Assembly: GCA_028023455.1 (NCBI GenBank)
Contig: JAQFVV010012422.1
Coordinates: 6,693,710 to 6,757,709 of the forward strand
Source of the DNA: Epiperipatus broadwayi
Taxonomy: Eukaryota; Onychophora; Udeonychophora; Euonychophora; Peripatidae
Length of the DNA: 64,000 nucleotides
Direction: 5' to 3'
In this document: piece after piece, positions 1 to 11,461 of the stretch
Layout: the number at the start of each line of letters is the position of its first letter
How positions within the stretch are numbered: position 1 is the stretch's first letter
Notes under the pieces: model-generated
Database searches by the model: none
What the model was told of the DNA's origin: nothing
Seen by the model: only the letters and a program-made list of their open reading frames with translations
Made by a program: the position numbers and the translations under genes

Positions 1-304
1 TCACGGCTTCCCTTTCTTCTGCTATTTTTGTCTTTTCGCCCTCAACCTGTTTCTCATCTACTTTCTTTCCCTTAGACTTCTCGTCTTTATCTATACTTCC
101 TTCCTTCTTTGACTCTCCTTCGTTCTCTTCTCCTTGATTAACTCCTTTTATTCTTTCCATTTGCTGCTCTAATTTTCGCAGCCTTTCCTCAAATCGATCT
201 TCGAATTTTTGAAATCTTTGTTCCAATCTTTCCAGAATGACCTCCAAAATCTTCGATTCTTCCTTCTTTTCTTGGTCCATTTTCTTTTGGAGTCTTGTTT
301 TCAT
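1..304 (-). CDS. Partial Gag-like protein of an LTR retrotransposon (N-terminus only)
   Basis: A reading frame opens with ATG at 304 and stays open for 101 codons to the window edge, so it is cut by the window and not by a stop. The product starts MKTRLQKKMDQEKKEE and is almost entirely charged. It has heptad-like spacing of L, I and F over about residues 15-55 (for example ILEVILERLEQRF), then a Lys/Glu/Ser-rich stretch, so a coiled coil is likely. A leader, a primer-binding site and an LTR end lie just upstream on the same strand, as expected for Gag of a Ty3/gypsy-type element. No CA, nucleocapsid or Pol part is in the window, so Gag is inferred mainly from position. It could also be an envelope-less polyprotein of another LTR clade. 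Confidence 0.65.
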   Translation of the reverse strand, partial: MKTRLQKKMDQEKKEESKILEVILERLEQRFQKFEDRFEERLRKLEQQMERIKGVNQGEENEGESKKEGSIDKDEKSKGKKVDEKQVEGEKTKIAEEREAV

Positions 305-607
305 TCACACTATATTTTACTAAATATATTTTGATATCTTAAAAAAAAAATCGTAGTAATTTGTTTTGGCTGCTTCCAAAATCACAACGTGGTAGGTTTT
401 CTTTTCCCCCCCCCCCCCAAAGCGCCATGCTACGTGTCTAATTTCTTTATCAACCACTCGGAAAACTATTTTCTGTCTTTCAATAAAACTATTTTAATCG
501 AAACAAACTTCACGTCTCTCTAATATTTCTATTTTACTCCCCCTCCTTTCCCTTATCGAATTTTTAATCTTTCTACTCGGGCCCCCATACATTCCATTCT
601 TCATAAA
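305..607 (-). other. 5' leader of the LTR retrotransposon, with poly-C/poly-G tract
   Basis: This is the untranslated stretch between the primer-binding site and the Gag start codon of the element at the left edge. It has a run of 13 C on the plus strand at 406-418 (G on the element's sense strand). It also has a GC-richer segment near 585-600 in otherwise AT-rich DNA. No ORF was seen. Confidence 0.5.
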
Positions 608-625
608 GCCTTAGTTGGGACGCCA
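608..625 (-). promoter_or_regulatory. Primer-binding site of the LTR retrotransposon
   Basis: On the minus strand the sequence right after the LTR end is one base and then TGGCGTCCCAACTAAGGC. It begins with the TGG needed to pair with a tRNA CCA end. It resembles lysine-tRNA-type primer sites (TGGCGCCCAAC...) but is not identical. It fixes the element's orientation and the LTR border. Confidence 0.65.
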
Positions 626-626
626 T

Positions 627-2210
627 TGTAACGGGTGTACTCGTTTACCGTATACTTATTAGTTCTTATCATAAAAAAAAAATATCTATATTTCCCCTTT
701 TTCTTTTTAAGCAAAAAGAAATAGTGATAAGAAATTTCGTATTTCTCTCACAGCATATTTATGGACGTCAATCATTGACTCCAAGCGCCAAACTTACTTT
801 TTACATAAGTATTATGCTGGAAGAGAAAAATACGATAGTAATAGGGCCTCTCCACTAGCTCAGTACTCAGGGCGGGTGGCCAATAAACCGTAGGAAAATG
901 TACGGGGGAAAACTCTATGCAACCAACAGCGAAACTCGGATCAATTGTTTAAATTCATGAACTATATTCTATGAGTCAAATAATAAAACATACACATGTA
1001 ATATAAGCCTTAAAATAAAACACCTTTTATTATAATATATTTCTTTTTTTTACTTTTAAGAAAACATATTTCCCATACCCTTTTAACGTTTACATAACCC
1101 AATAAAACCTACATATGTATTTGTGTGGATTTACAATAGAACAAGAAAAACGAACGTATACACAGATAAAAATCTAATCAGCTGTATTTGAATGGCCTTA
1201 TCATAAAAAAAATATATATAAGTTTCTTGCCTTCATTCGTTCTCTTTGAGGGTTTCAGAAAAACGTGGTAATTTTTGGAAAATAAAATATCTTAAGTTCA
1301 TATTACCTGCACTTTTTGTCCGATGTGATCCCCGGGGATATCAAAATAAGAAGAAAAACACATGAAATCCGCAGCAAAACGTACGAGACAGTTCATCACG
1401 CTTCAGTTCATTCCGAGTCGGATCGATTCCCTTGCGAAAAGTTGATAGATCTCCGGTAGATGTTCTCCGGTCACTGCCGCATGGACTCTTCGGGGTAAGG
1501 TCCAGAAAACCCAGCACGCTTAAGCTTTTACCCCACCGTACTCATGTTCGGCCGTAGCCTTAATTACTCTTCTTAAAAATATATATAAAAAAAAAATTGA
1601 ATATATTTTTAATTTTTCTCTTTCTTCTTTGAAAACCAAAATAATAATGACACTAGTTTAAAAAAAAAACTACGTCTCCACTCTCCCTGTCACTTTTTCT
1701 TTTCTTTTGTTTTCGCAAACACAGTCCGTCCCCTTTCTTCCCCACCACGTGGGATAGATGGCCAGTTAAGCTAATAAGCAAAAGAACTTTTCGCACCTTC
1801 GGACATTTTGGCAATTAACATTCCGGAAACCCTTTTCTCCAACCTTCTTTTTATATTTTTTTTTTCATTCAAATTCCCCAGATAAGACCTTCGATGTTTA
1901 ATATATTTCTTTTTTTTTTTCTTACAATAATCTCTTATCTTGGATCCAAAAATGTATTCATACGTTCGTTTCTAAAATTGTCTATCCACACCGCAAATAC
2001 ATACATATACCACTTTTACACAAATAAAACGCAAATTCTCCCCCCACTCCCTCTTTTCTTACTTTAATAAAATTTTTAAACATTTTCTCCCACTACAAAA
2101 TAAATACTAAAACGAAATAAAATCAAATTATATGAAACTAATTTTAAACTATATCACATATGTGTGCGCCTTTCTACATTGTAACTAGGGTTTAAACCCG
2201 ACTGTTTACA
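627..2210 (-). mobile_element. 5' LTR of a minus-strand gypsy-type retrotransposon
   Basis: On the minus strand the proposed LTR begins TGTAAACAG (2210) and ends ACCCGTTACA (627). It has TG...CA termini and a short inverted repeat, and its 3' end lies one base from the primer-binding site. The interior is AT-rich with a GC-richer island at about 1320-1560. The outer border at 2210 rests only on the terminal motif and the change to plain AT-rich DNA. The partner LTR is outside the window, so neither the length (about 1.58 kb) nor a target duplication can be confirmed. Confidence 0.55.
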
Positions 2211-3640
2211 ATATATATGATAATAATTTTTATCAAATGTTCATTTGCTAATTTGACTGGTTCATTAAATCTTTAAGAAATCATTAGTTCTTAAAAGAAC
2301 TGTATAATGGATTTCTTAGAAAGGGTCAGCAGTAGTCTTCTTCATAAATTAATCTCTAAGTAGCTGGGTGCTTGGAGAATTCTGGAGCCAAAGTAATGAA
2401 CGACTTGAATGCCTACCAAAGAATGAATCTCACAGCACTGACTAAACTATATCAATCCCACTAGCCCTCTGAGAAGTATGAATCAGCCAATCCTTTCAAT
2501 TTATCTTATCATTTAGATTATAACATTCCTTACAATTTTTCCAATTAAATTCTACATTTTAAGTTTGATACAATGACTCGTTTCCATATTGATTACTCCG
2601 ACCACTTGCTTACAAAATCAATTCAAAAGAATTTTTAAAAAGATAACAGTTTAATTATAGCATTATCAAACATTTTGCAAAAGCAATTAACATTCTTAGT
2701 TTACAGAATAAAATTAGTTTTTAGAAAAGTAATTAAAAAAATATGTACAATTACATTGGAATAATTGCTTTTCTCTATTTGAATTTTTCAGAGAAAAGCC
2801 AAATACATAAAATAACATATCATAAAACATATACAAAACGGAAATATAAAACAAAAAAATACATGAGTTTACTCTACAATATTTTCTTTTTCAATTTCAT
2901 ATTATTTAAATTGGTGTGTGTGGGTATTTTAATGCTCAGACCGAATTTCCATTATTAATATAGCACATTTATATATTTGTTGTGCTTAATACATACTTTG
3001 TGCAAGGCCATTTGATAATGCCTGGCACAATATATATATATATATAATAGGATAAGAAGTGGAAAGAAATTTTAATACTTCAAAAAATTTCTTGACTGAA
3101 TAAAAGAGAGTGTGAAGAACTTAGACTACCACACAAGTTTAAATGAAGTATGATGGAAGAGAAATTATGCTAAAAACATTTTGAAATATTCTTGTAATTT
3201 AAATCTTTAGAAAACGGAGTATCCCTGTAAAAATATATACTGTATTTACAAAAACATTGTTGTCATTTGCAAACCGTATCCTAAATTGTTTTTTTATAAA
3301 TATTCATAGTTCAAAATGCAATAATAATAACTTTGTGTAATTAACACTTGGCTTTAAGATAAACTGTGTGTTTTTATTTATATGTGTTCATCAGAATCAT
3401 TAATTTTTTGGATTTTTAGTTTGGATGGCTGATGTCTTTCTATATGTATTTTTAAAATCATCTGAGGATGACTTTAAAAATAGTCGAAACATTTTAATAC
3501 CACTTTAGGACAGAGCTAAAAGATTTCTTTGTAATTATATATTGTACCAGATCGATCCGCAGATCATTTTACTTACACTGTAAATGTTTTGGCTGTTTCA
3601 AACTTCTTCATAATACATTTATAATCTTATTTAATTATAA
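2211..3640. other. AT-rich intronic DNA without recognisable gene
   Basis: No supported coding sequence. A 71-codon frame at 2743-2958 is low-complexity K/I/Y/F and looks like chance. At 3462-3490 there is a small hairpin motif: CTGAGGAT, a short GAC/GTC stem, then GAAAC. Its outer flanks also pair, and it resembles similar blocks in fold-back elements elsewhere in the window. Confidence 0.5.
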
Positions 3641-3786
3641 ATGTTACGTGAACGAACCGGCATGTTTGAGCAAAATGGGAAATATTATTGATAGCTTTAA
3701 CTATCAACAATACCCACAATCAGATCATGGCCCACCTCGGCTGCTAGATTCAAACCCCTACTATCCAAACACTTTGTTTGTTTCAG

Positions 3787-3804
3787 AGTAAACCCCGGGC
3801 GCCA
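3787..3804 (-). promoter_or_regulatory. Primer-binding-site-like sequence of a decayed LTR element
   Basis: On the minus strand this reads TGGCGCCCGGGGTTTACT, a typical retroelement primer-site start, in a GC-rich patch (3640-3880) unlike its surroundings. A minus-strand TATA box lies about 830 bp upstream, which suits a 5' LTR in between. The LTR end next to it lacks a clean CA, so the border is unsure. Confidence 0.4.
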
Positions 3805-3805
3805 G

Positions 3806-4700
3806 CTCGTCTAAGACTAACGTATTTGGTCAGTAGGCTCATAATCTAGCACTCGAAACAATCCAAAAAACTAGCCCAGTCTAATTTTAATCAATAATAA
3901 AATATAGTTTAATTAGTGGTAATAGAATTGATAAAAGATTGGTAAAGAATTGGTAAAAAGAATTGACCGACAAAATAAGGTTTAAATTTAAAGACAATTT
4001 ATTAACATTAATTATACTAAATTTAAATACCTTTATAATTTTTAACTAACATAATATTGGTATTTTTGTCATGCACATTTTAAATTAACACAATATAATA
4101 TATTTTATGGGAAGGCATAAATAATATTTGACATTTATAAAATCATAAAGCATTCACAAACACGCACATCAATAGTTCATTTTATGCATGCTTATAGAGT
4201 TCAAATTACTTGTCTCTGGAGGCTTTGCAAATAATGTGGTGACTACTATATATAAATGAGAATAAGAAAATGTTTTACCTAGGATTTTTGGAATGTGGAT
4301 ATTGCTTGTTGTTAGCTGCTTCTAATGAAGTATATCTAACCGGTTAGATTTGAAGTTTCTTGAGGAGATTTGATGCTAATCTGCTGGTATTATTCTTGGA
4401 GACAGTTGAACATTGGCAGAGGATTTCTGAGCTGTTACGCAGACATTATTTCACAGGCAGATCTTGCTGATCTTGTTGGACTTAAGGGCTGAAGTAAGAT
4501 TGTATGTTCCCAAAAGCTGCTCAGCACTGCATTTCTGTTTCTGGATACATAATATAAACTGCACTCTTATCTCTGGACTAGACTAGACTAAAAACGAAAC
4601 TGAAACTGAACGTCCGATAAAAATCTGGCTATTTATATATGCGAAGTGTTTTTGTTTTAATGTCCACCAGCAATATGTGTTGTGGAAATTCCTTTAGTAG
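3806..4700 (-). mobile_element. Probable LTR fragment with TATA box (minus strand)
   Basis: On the minus strand a TATA box (ATATATAAATAG, 4629-4640) is followed by a mixed-composition segment. That segment ends at the primer-site-like motif at 3787-3804. TATA, transcribed region and primer site in this order and spacing suit the R-U5 part of an LTR. No partner LTR, Gag or Pol is adjacent, so this would be a truncated remnant. The 5' border is undefined and may run to about 5000. Confidence 0.35.
4631..4640 (-). promoter_or_regulatory. TATA box of the LTR fragment
   Basis: ATATATAAAT on the minus strand, with GC-containing sequence on both sides. It is a good TATA match in the expected place for the proposed LTR. 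Confidence 0.35.
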
Positions 4701-5303
4701 CCAATCCTTTTTAATCTTGTTGTTGGGTATTTTAATTAGCAGTCATCACAAACATGTTGTTTTATAATTTTGATTAGTAGCTACCGCTGTGTTTTTTTAA
4801 TGATAACTTCCTTTTATTTTTTAATATTTAATACGCATACATTTATTTTTATTTACCATCGCACATATATACGCATTTATTCTAATAAACTCGAATGAAA
4901 AGATATTTATATTTTTTTAAACTTTTTAAATTATATTTCAACTAATAATAATAAACTCTTTACTTCCTTTTTATAAAACCTTTAGTTTAACTTTTCTAAC
5001 TAAAATTCCCCTCCCCTCTTTTAATTAATCAATTTTAACTTTTATTTCAAAAACTAATGATAGAACGCTATCTGACTCTTACTTTTTTCGAAAACAACTG
5101 CATTTTGTTTAATAAAAACACTTTAGATTTTTATAGCTTATTTTTTTAGATAAATTAGTATGTGCCAATTTCAATATTGGTACAATATAAAATAAATATT
5201 TTTGAAATAAAATGTTTTTTTAATATTAATAAAGGCAACCATCATAATCGCAAAAAAGCACAGACAAAATAATGCTTTAAAACTATATTTCTAAAAAGGA
5301 TAC

Positions 5304-5547
5304 TTGTCATATGTTTTTTTCCGTTCTTCATGCTTTTGTTGATGCACAAGATACCGAAGTGCTCTCACCCACTGGTCTCGTACTGCTTCTGATTCTGCTA
5401 TAAGATTAAGAGAGTCATGCCGAAGACCAAAGATAAGTGAGAAACATTGTTCCTCGCTAACTTTGGTCTTTTTATTGCAATTCTTGAAGGCATTGAAGAT
5501 GTCTGTATTCCAGCCAGCCCGGATCTCAGTTATGTCCGAAATATCAA
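5304..5547 (-). CDS. Exon B of a phosphoinositide phospholipase C: second half of the PH domain
   Basis: A 244-bp internal exon on the minus strand. The acceptor is a 13-T tract and then ...GGAGCAG, with the exon starting at 5547. The donor GTATCC starts at 5303. After two bases completing a split codon it reads 80 open codons, starting DISDITEIRAGWNTDIFNAF, and it ends with two bases of another split codon. It holds the later PH strands (CFSLIFGL, DSLNLIAES) and the C-terminal helix RDQWVRALRYLV, with the tryptophan conserved in PH domains. The DI..I.EIR.G..TD.F and LIA...W.....L patterns match PLC-delta and PLC-like proteins. In that family the PH domain binds PtdIns(4,5)P2 or IP3 and places the enzyme at the membrane. 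Its phase fits exon A exactly. The EF-hand and catalytic exons should lie beyond position 1. It could belong to a catalytically inactive PLC-like protein, which cannot be decided here. Confidence 0.88.
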
Positions 5548-6519
5548 CTGCTCCATATTAAAAAAAAAAAAAATGTTAGCAGAAGTGAAATTAGAACATA
5601 TTTAGTTAATACTAACTAAAAGTATTTGCATATGACATAAACACACAAAATACTTGATATTTGTCCTGAAATTAAATAAAATTTTAGTTACATTTTAGTT
5701 TAATTTATATGTACACACATAAATGTATATATATTGAATTAAATATTTCCATTGATTGTTATTACAATAAGGAATAGACATAATGAGATCATATCCATGT
5801 AAACAGAGATGACCTTTAACCTTTGATGTTGTCAAAGAACTAAATTAATACTAATTGACAACCCCTGAGGCTAAACAAGTTTTGTCATTAAGCCATAATA
5901 ATTCTTTTGTTGGAGTTTTTTCTTGAAGTAAAAGATTCTCCAATACTTCAAATCCAAGTTGTTAAATGAGTTTAAACTCACAAAGCCATTTTTATGTATA
6001 ATATATATGTACATTTTATACATAGATTTTTAAGTGTCAATCTTTCTGCATTCACAACTTTGAATCAAACCAATTCAGATAAATTTATTAATGTTTATTA
6101 TTAATCACATATAAAGTTAGAAATTATCCCTAATACAAATGTAAACTTTATATCTCAACTAAAAATTCATATATCTATTATTTTAATTAAGCATAAACAT
6201 ATAAGTCAATTTCATCTCTTTTTCTGTGCATAATATTTTTTTATAAATATATACCTAAAATTTCCATTCCCCTACATATTTTTGATGGATATGAATAAAG
6301 ACATCTGAAAAAGATATATTAATTTTTGACTGATATTTAAAATTTATACATTTAGTAGAAATAAGCTCTGGTTAATAAATGATCAATAATAGCCCTTAAT
6401 ATCTTTATCTTAGTATCAAAGTTGTGAATCAAAGAGGTTGACACTTAGTAAATCAAAATGTAACAATTTGGTAGTAATAAATATTAATTAGATGATGAAG
6501 ATACACTTTTTTCATTATC
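5548..6519. other. Intron sequence next to PLC exon B
   Basis: AT-rich intron sequence just upstream (minus strand) of exon B, including its pyrimidine tract at about 5560-5573. No other feature recognised. Confidence 0.6.
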
Positions 6520-6740
6520 TCTATAATATTTATTGTAAGCTTTAGTAAATAATATTGGAGGTAATAATACTTAATAAATTCCTGTTCAGTGTGGTCCTAG
6601 ACCAGTTTCAAGCTTGTGGCTTTCATCAGGGAGAAGCATTGGATCTTGGAACAATGTATCTGGATCTTTAGAATCTAATGCATCTTCCTTCCAGCTACTA
6701 TCATATATATGACAAAGTTATTGTCTGGCATCTATTATTA
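6520..6740. repeat. Degraded fold-back element, family 2 (CTGATGA...GAAAC block)
   Basis: The ends are loosely inverted (TTGTAAGCTTTAGTAAATAA near 6525 against ATTATTACTTACTTACAG near 6740). On the minus strand at 6605-6629 a 25-base block starts CTGATGA, has an AAGC/GCTT stem and ends GAAAC. The same block recurs at 43541-43565 (minus) and 61345-61369 (plus), so this is a dispersed repeat family. Confidence 0.5.
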
Positions 6741-8365
6741 CTTACTTACAGTAAGTGTCATAAAGATGGTGAACAAGTATGCTGCTAAAACAGCAATATT
6801 AAATCTGAAGTCATGTGATAGTCATATCATATTAGATATGTAAGGTAATATGACCTGGGACAACTTAAAAATGCTGGTGTGTCATAACATGCATCTTACC
6901 TTTTTCAGATCTCTTTATTCATGTTTCAATAATGTGTGGAATAATGGAAGCTTAAACATATCTTATATATATATAATAAAAAATCATATAGCATTAAAAT
7001 ATTAGTAAAATAACAATCTCATAATAAAATTCTGTCATGACTGGTTTTACCTATTGTGCAAATAGACTCTCCCAATTAAAAATCAACTAAAAGATAATAC
7101 ATTTACATAGCAGATTAATTATTCCCATAATTTTTTTCAAATTCCATCTATCTTTAATATCAAAGGCAATTTCATAGGTTTAATAGCCCCCCCCCCTTTC
7201 CACCCTCTATTAGTATCTTTATAAAATCATTTGACCATCAAGGAAAAAGGGAATATACATAATTTTCTGTTAATGTTTCTCCAACTATGAATGGAAACCT
7301 TCTTGATAAATTATGAAAAGAATTTAATTCACACCTAATCTTGTTATTACTTGAGACACAGCTGTTCTTTAGAACATCTTGATAGCCTCGACAAGAATGT
7401 ATGGAATTTTATCAAAATAATTGGTAGATTATTTCTTTGAGAATATTTCTGTGACTAAGGATCTTTTAAAAGATTTCAAGTAGAAAATTTTTATTACTGT
7501 TCTTATGAGTTTCTTCTTGTAGAGAGCTTAGATAAAAATGATCTGTTATTTCTAGAAATTAAGAGAAGATATGATTTTTCAAAAGCTTCATATTTATAAA
7601 ACTATGTCTGAGTTCCCATTGTGTGATAGACTTTGGAGCTGAAATAAGAGACACCTGTTGTTGTCTGTAAGTAAATTCAGACAAAAAGGTCAACTTCAGC
7701 TTAGGGATGTCAATTTTTATTGAAGGTTCTTAACATCATTTCTGGATATATCTACCTAGTTATAACACAGAAATTTATTTCTTTGTTTATATATATGATT
7801 CCACATATTTAAAATATTTCAATAATAAAGTCTTAATTTTTATTTATTTATAACATTCAACTTCCAGTGAAATAATGTAATTACAGTAAAGACAATAGGA
7901 AATATTATGAGCTTTGCTTCCTTGAAACATCTACATATTAACTGTATCACTTTGTCTCTATATTAAAGTCAGTGGTTGCATTTAAAAGAAGTTCCCCTTT
8001 TGGATGCAAATATGTTTACAATTTACTATTTTTATTGGTCTCTATTAATATCTTATTGTGATTTTTCTAAATAAAAATATACCAAATATTTCTATGCATT
8101 TAAAATATTTGAACAATAATGCACACACACATGTATATAGCACATTTAACTGGTCAATTAAAAATGAATGGAAAATTATATAATAAGGTATAATATATAA
8201 AATTGTATAGGATAAGTTTTTATTTATTCTATATATTGTAATGTTATACAATCAATTCTTGCAACATTTCTTCAATATCTGTATAATAATTTCATTCTGT
8301 TTTATTCATGTATTATTTTGTTATTGTTATTATTTTATTTCCATTATAGACCACTAGATGGAGAT
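6741..8365. other. AT-rich intronic DNA, nothing recognised
   Basis: Contains a short poly-C run near 7187-7196 and AT microsatellite tracts. The open frame at 8045-8251 is low-complexity. The one at 8313-8594 (minus) is mostly the antisense shadow of the LINE that starts at 8366. Confidence 0.5.
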
Positions 8366-9176
8366 CTATTTTGTTTGTGTTGTATTTGAGTGAAATAGAA
8401 AGAGCAATATAAAGATGAGGAAGAGGGATAGAGATACCGTTAATAGGTAGTAAGAGAGTATATATTTTGTCAGGTCTTTTCTTTTGCGGATGATATATTT
8501 TTCTGTGCAGAAAGAAGAAGATATGGAAGTTACGTTGAGGACATGTGCAAGAGTTAGTAAAGAGATAGGGATTAAATTTAGTGAAGAAACTCAAATATAA
8601 CGATGGTTAATACTGGGGAAAGAGAAGATGTAGAATTTTTATTGGGAGATATTAAGTTCAGTGTGGTGAATAGATATAGTTATTTGAGAATTATTTTAAG
8701 TAATCAGAAAAATTATTTGGATGAATGGGAGAAAAAATTGATAAATGAAGCAAAGAAAAGAAAGGGATTGATAAAGAAATTAACAGTGTTTTCATATAAA
8801 AAAATATGATATAGTTAGAATTATATGGAAAGGAGTTGCAGTAGCAGGTTTAATATATGGTAATGATGCATTATATGTTAGTAAAGAGGTATTAAATTAC
8901 TTAGAAAAAGTTCAAAGGGAAGTAGGAAGACATGCATTGGATGCCAATGTATGGACAGCAAAAGAGGCAATTCAAGGAGAAATGGGATGGTCAAGTTTTC
9001 ATATGAGAGATGCAAAAAGTAAAATGAAAATGTTTGGTAGATTGCAGTTTATGGATAATAAAAGAATAGCTAAAATAGTATTTAATTGGGTTATGAGTAA
9101 AGGGCAGGTAACAAGATGGGTGAGAAAGGTAATGCGGTATGCAAAAGATTTGGATAAAGAATTTATATCAGTATAT
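8366..9176 (+). mobile_element. LINE copy A, left part (5'-truncated, split by the LTR insertion)
   Basis: Homologous to the fuller copy from about 28704 onward. It begins inside the reverse transcriptase domain, at CTATTTTGTTTGTG, just after the conserved RQGCPMSP region. Recognisable pieces are the FADD-like catalytic strand region (frame-broken near 8470-8530), MVNTGERED...SVVNRYSYL (8603-8809) and DANVWTAKEAIQGEMGW (8937-9176). Several frameshifts and stops mean it cannot encode a working protein. It is interrupted at 9176 by the LTR retrotransposon and resumes at 17071. The 5' junction sits beside CACTAGATGG. Confidence 0.85.
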
Positions 9177-11219
9177 TGTGACAGTCAGATGATGTATGTT
9201 GGTTTAACCCAGTTTGAATACTAGGCAAAAGTACCTTGAGGCCACCCATACGTGAGATATTAAATCAAGAATACTATGACCTCTGCCCATTCGCCTATTC
9301 TCGAGGCCTGATCACAAACAAACAACACTATCTGAGCCATGCATAAATTATTTTTCAACCGGCGACAGCTTAGCATCAGCGGAAAGAAACATGGACAGGA
9401 AACTTACGGAACTAAATAGTTAAATGTGCAAAAGTACTAAGAAATATGTGTTTTGCGTGCCTGGATCATTAGAAAAGTAAAATAAAGCATTATAATAAAA
9501 TTAGGAAACTCAAGCTTTTGATAGTTAAATAATATGTTTAATTAATGGCTTTAAAATATGAATAATGATTTAATGGCCTCCGCTATTCCTCTAAATTAAT
9601 GAAACAAACTAATAAGACAATAAAAACGGATTAATAGGTTTGCGGTCTAAATCTTTTCCCAATTTTAATAAAATTGTCAACTCGATCTTCTCGATAAAGT
9701 ACAATAAAAAAAGGATCTTTCGCAAAGCATTTCTAATTGCTTTGCGCTGAAAACAGTTTAAAATTATTTAAGACATATATCGCTAAATCAGATATATGTA
9801 ATAAGCTAGTGGCGGACAAAAGAGGCGTTATCGAGGAGATCAAGTTGGCAAACAAAAGAAACTGACTCATATTTAATTAACAAACACAAATAAAATTGGA
9901 AAGAGATTTTACTTGAACAAAAATTAACTTTTAAACTTAACCGCAATGGAATACTAAATATTTACACATGTTAGTAATGAAGAATAGCGAAGGAAAAAAA
10001 AAGGTTAAAATATATAGATGATCACACAATATATACATATTTAAGACTAGTCTAATAAAAATGGTTACATAACATATATAATTAAATACTACATTTCATA
10101 CATATAATTCAATGAAGCAATTAAAAAAAAAGGTATGAACAAAAGGTAGCATAAGAAATAGTTCAATGGAGGAGATACGATTACCGTCCTTTTTTCCTTG
10201 GTCATGTTCCCTATGGCATTCGTGGCTTGATCCGACCGTCGATAGGTATTTGTCCGGACAATGAAAATGGAAATATGTAGTATGGTTCCACGAAAAGTTC
10301 TCCAGACACGGCACAGAGTTCAGATGACTATTGAGTGGATACTATGGCATTTTGGATGGTATTCAGGAACCTCGGCGATAGGCAAAGCTATTTATTTGCC
10401 TAGCCAAGCATATTCATTTCCCTCAAAATACTGTTGCTTTTAACTTGAGCATGTTCAAACCTCTCCATGATTTTGAAGATGGCCGTTGTCTACTTTTTTA
10501 AATAAAATCTCCACAAGCAAAATCTGAAAAAGTTCTCCAAAGAGAAATCTGAATGCCAGCAAGAAAACTTTGAATGAATCACCTTCAAAAGGAAAATCTG
10601 AATAATCCAGTCTTTTGTTCTCACTTCTATTTATACCCTCTCTGTCAGCTACCTTCTATTGTTTGTATGATCTGAGATCTTGATAAGCCTCCCCATGCTC
10701 CTTTGTTTCAACGTAAAAATAACTTTTACTTTTTTACTCTAAATTTCTTTCTTTAAAGTTTGAATTCTATTAATTAAAAAGAAAGAAAGAGAAGGCCATC
10801 TTTAATTTGACTTGAATGGGCTTAACTAATTAAAATATACATTCTTTTAGAAATGTTGGTGGGCTTATCTCAAAATCAAATCATACTAAATATTTTAACA
10901 AAATTTTAACAACAATATATTATTATTTTTTTATAGTAGAATAAGCATTTTATTTCAGCAGAATTTTGCATTAACTCATATATATACGCTAGATGTATAT
11001 ATATGTTTGACTAATAGGTTAAGCAATTTTTATTAATAGAATGAAATTTATTTAAAACAAAATATTTAAATGTAAAACACATTTGATAAGCATAATTATT
11101 TTTAACTCTAATGCAAAACCCTGCTGATATTGAACTATAAACTTAATTCAGGTCTACAATACTAATTAAGTTTATAGGAAGATGTGAAGCATGGATCGGG
11201 CTTCAGATCCATTGCTTCA
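9177..11219 (-). repeat. 3' LTR (in element sense)
   Basis: Left member of the LTR pair. On the minus strand it starts TGAAGCAATGG right after a GGGAAA purine run (11220-11227), a possible polypurine tract, and ends CTGTCACA at 9177. It has a TATA box at 10628-10637 (minus). A 72-codon frame at 10096-10314 (minus) also occurs in the other LTR, but it has no recognisable domain and is probably chance. Confidence 0.9.
10628..10637 (-). promoter_or_regulatory. TATA box in the 3' LTR
   Basis: On the minus strand GGGTATAAATAG lies in a GC-containing context. The same site is kept in the other LTR at about 16484-16493. It places U3 at roughly the last 580 bp of the LTR on the plus-strand right side and implies an unusually long R-U5 of about 1.4 kb. 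Confidence 0.55.
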
Positions 11220-11461
11220 TTTCCCAATAGTTAGTGAGCAAAAAAAAAATGTTTAAAAAAAAAATGCTGTTGCTTCAGGTCAGAGGTAAGAATTTGTGCC
11301 AGGTGAGTTCAAACCTACTCTTTATTTGCTGTAATATTTAATTTGTTACTACCTACGGTGTTTTCTTTACTTTATTATATCTCACGGTTTATCCATAATT
11401 CAATCTTCTGTCTTAAATCGGGTCTGTGTTATATTTAGTCTAACAAGTTATATTTATCTTT

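Noticed and set aside
2743-2958. 71-residue ORF, and similar short frames at 8045-8251, 19180-19374, 30241-30528, 36425-36613, 56354-56548, 57094-57312, 62970-63215
   Set aside because: Low-complexity K/I/Y/F translations with no conserved motifs, the length expected by chance.
3462-3490. Hammerhead ribozyme (CTGAGGA...GAAAC)
   Set aside because: There is an extra base before the stem, and the sequences outside the core pair with each other, which a hammerhead would not allow. Kept only as a hairpin motif.
10096-10314. 72-residue frame kept in both LTRs (also 15947-16165)
   Set aside because: The LTRs are so young that sharing is no evidence of selection, and the protein shows no domain.
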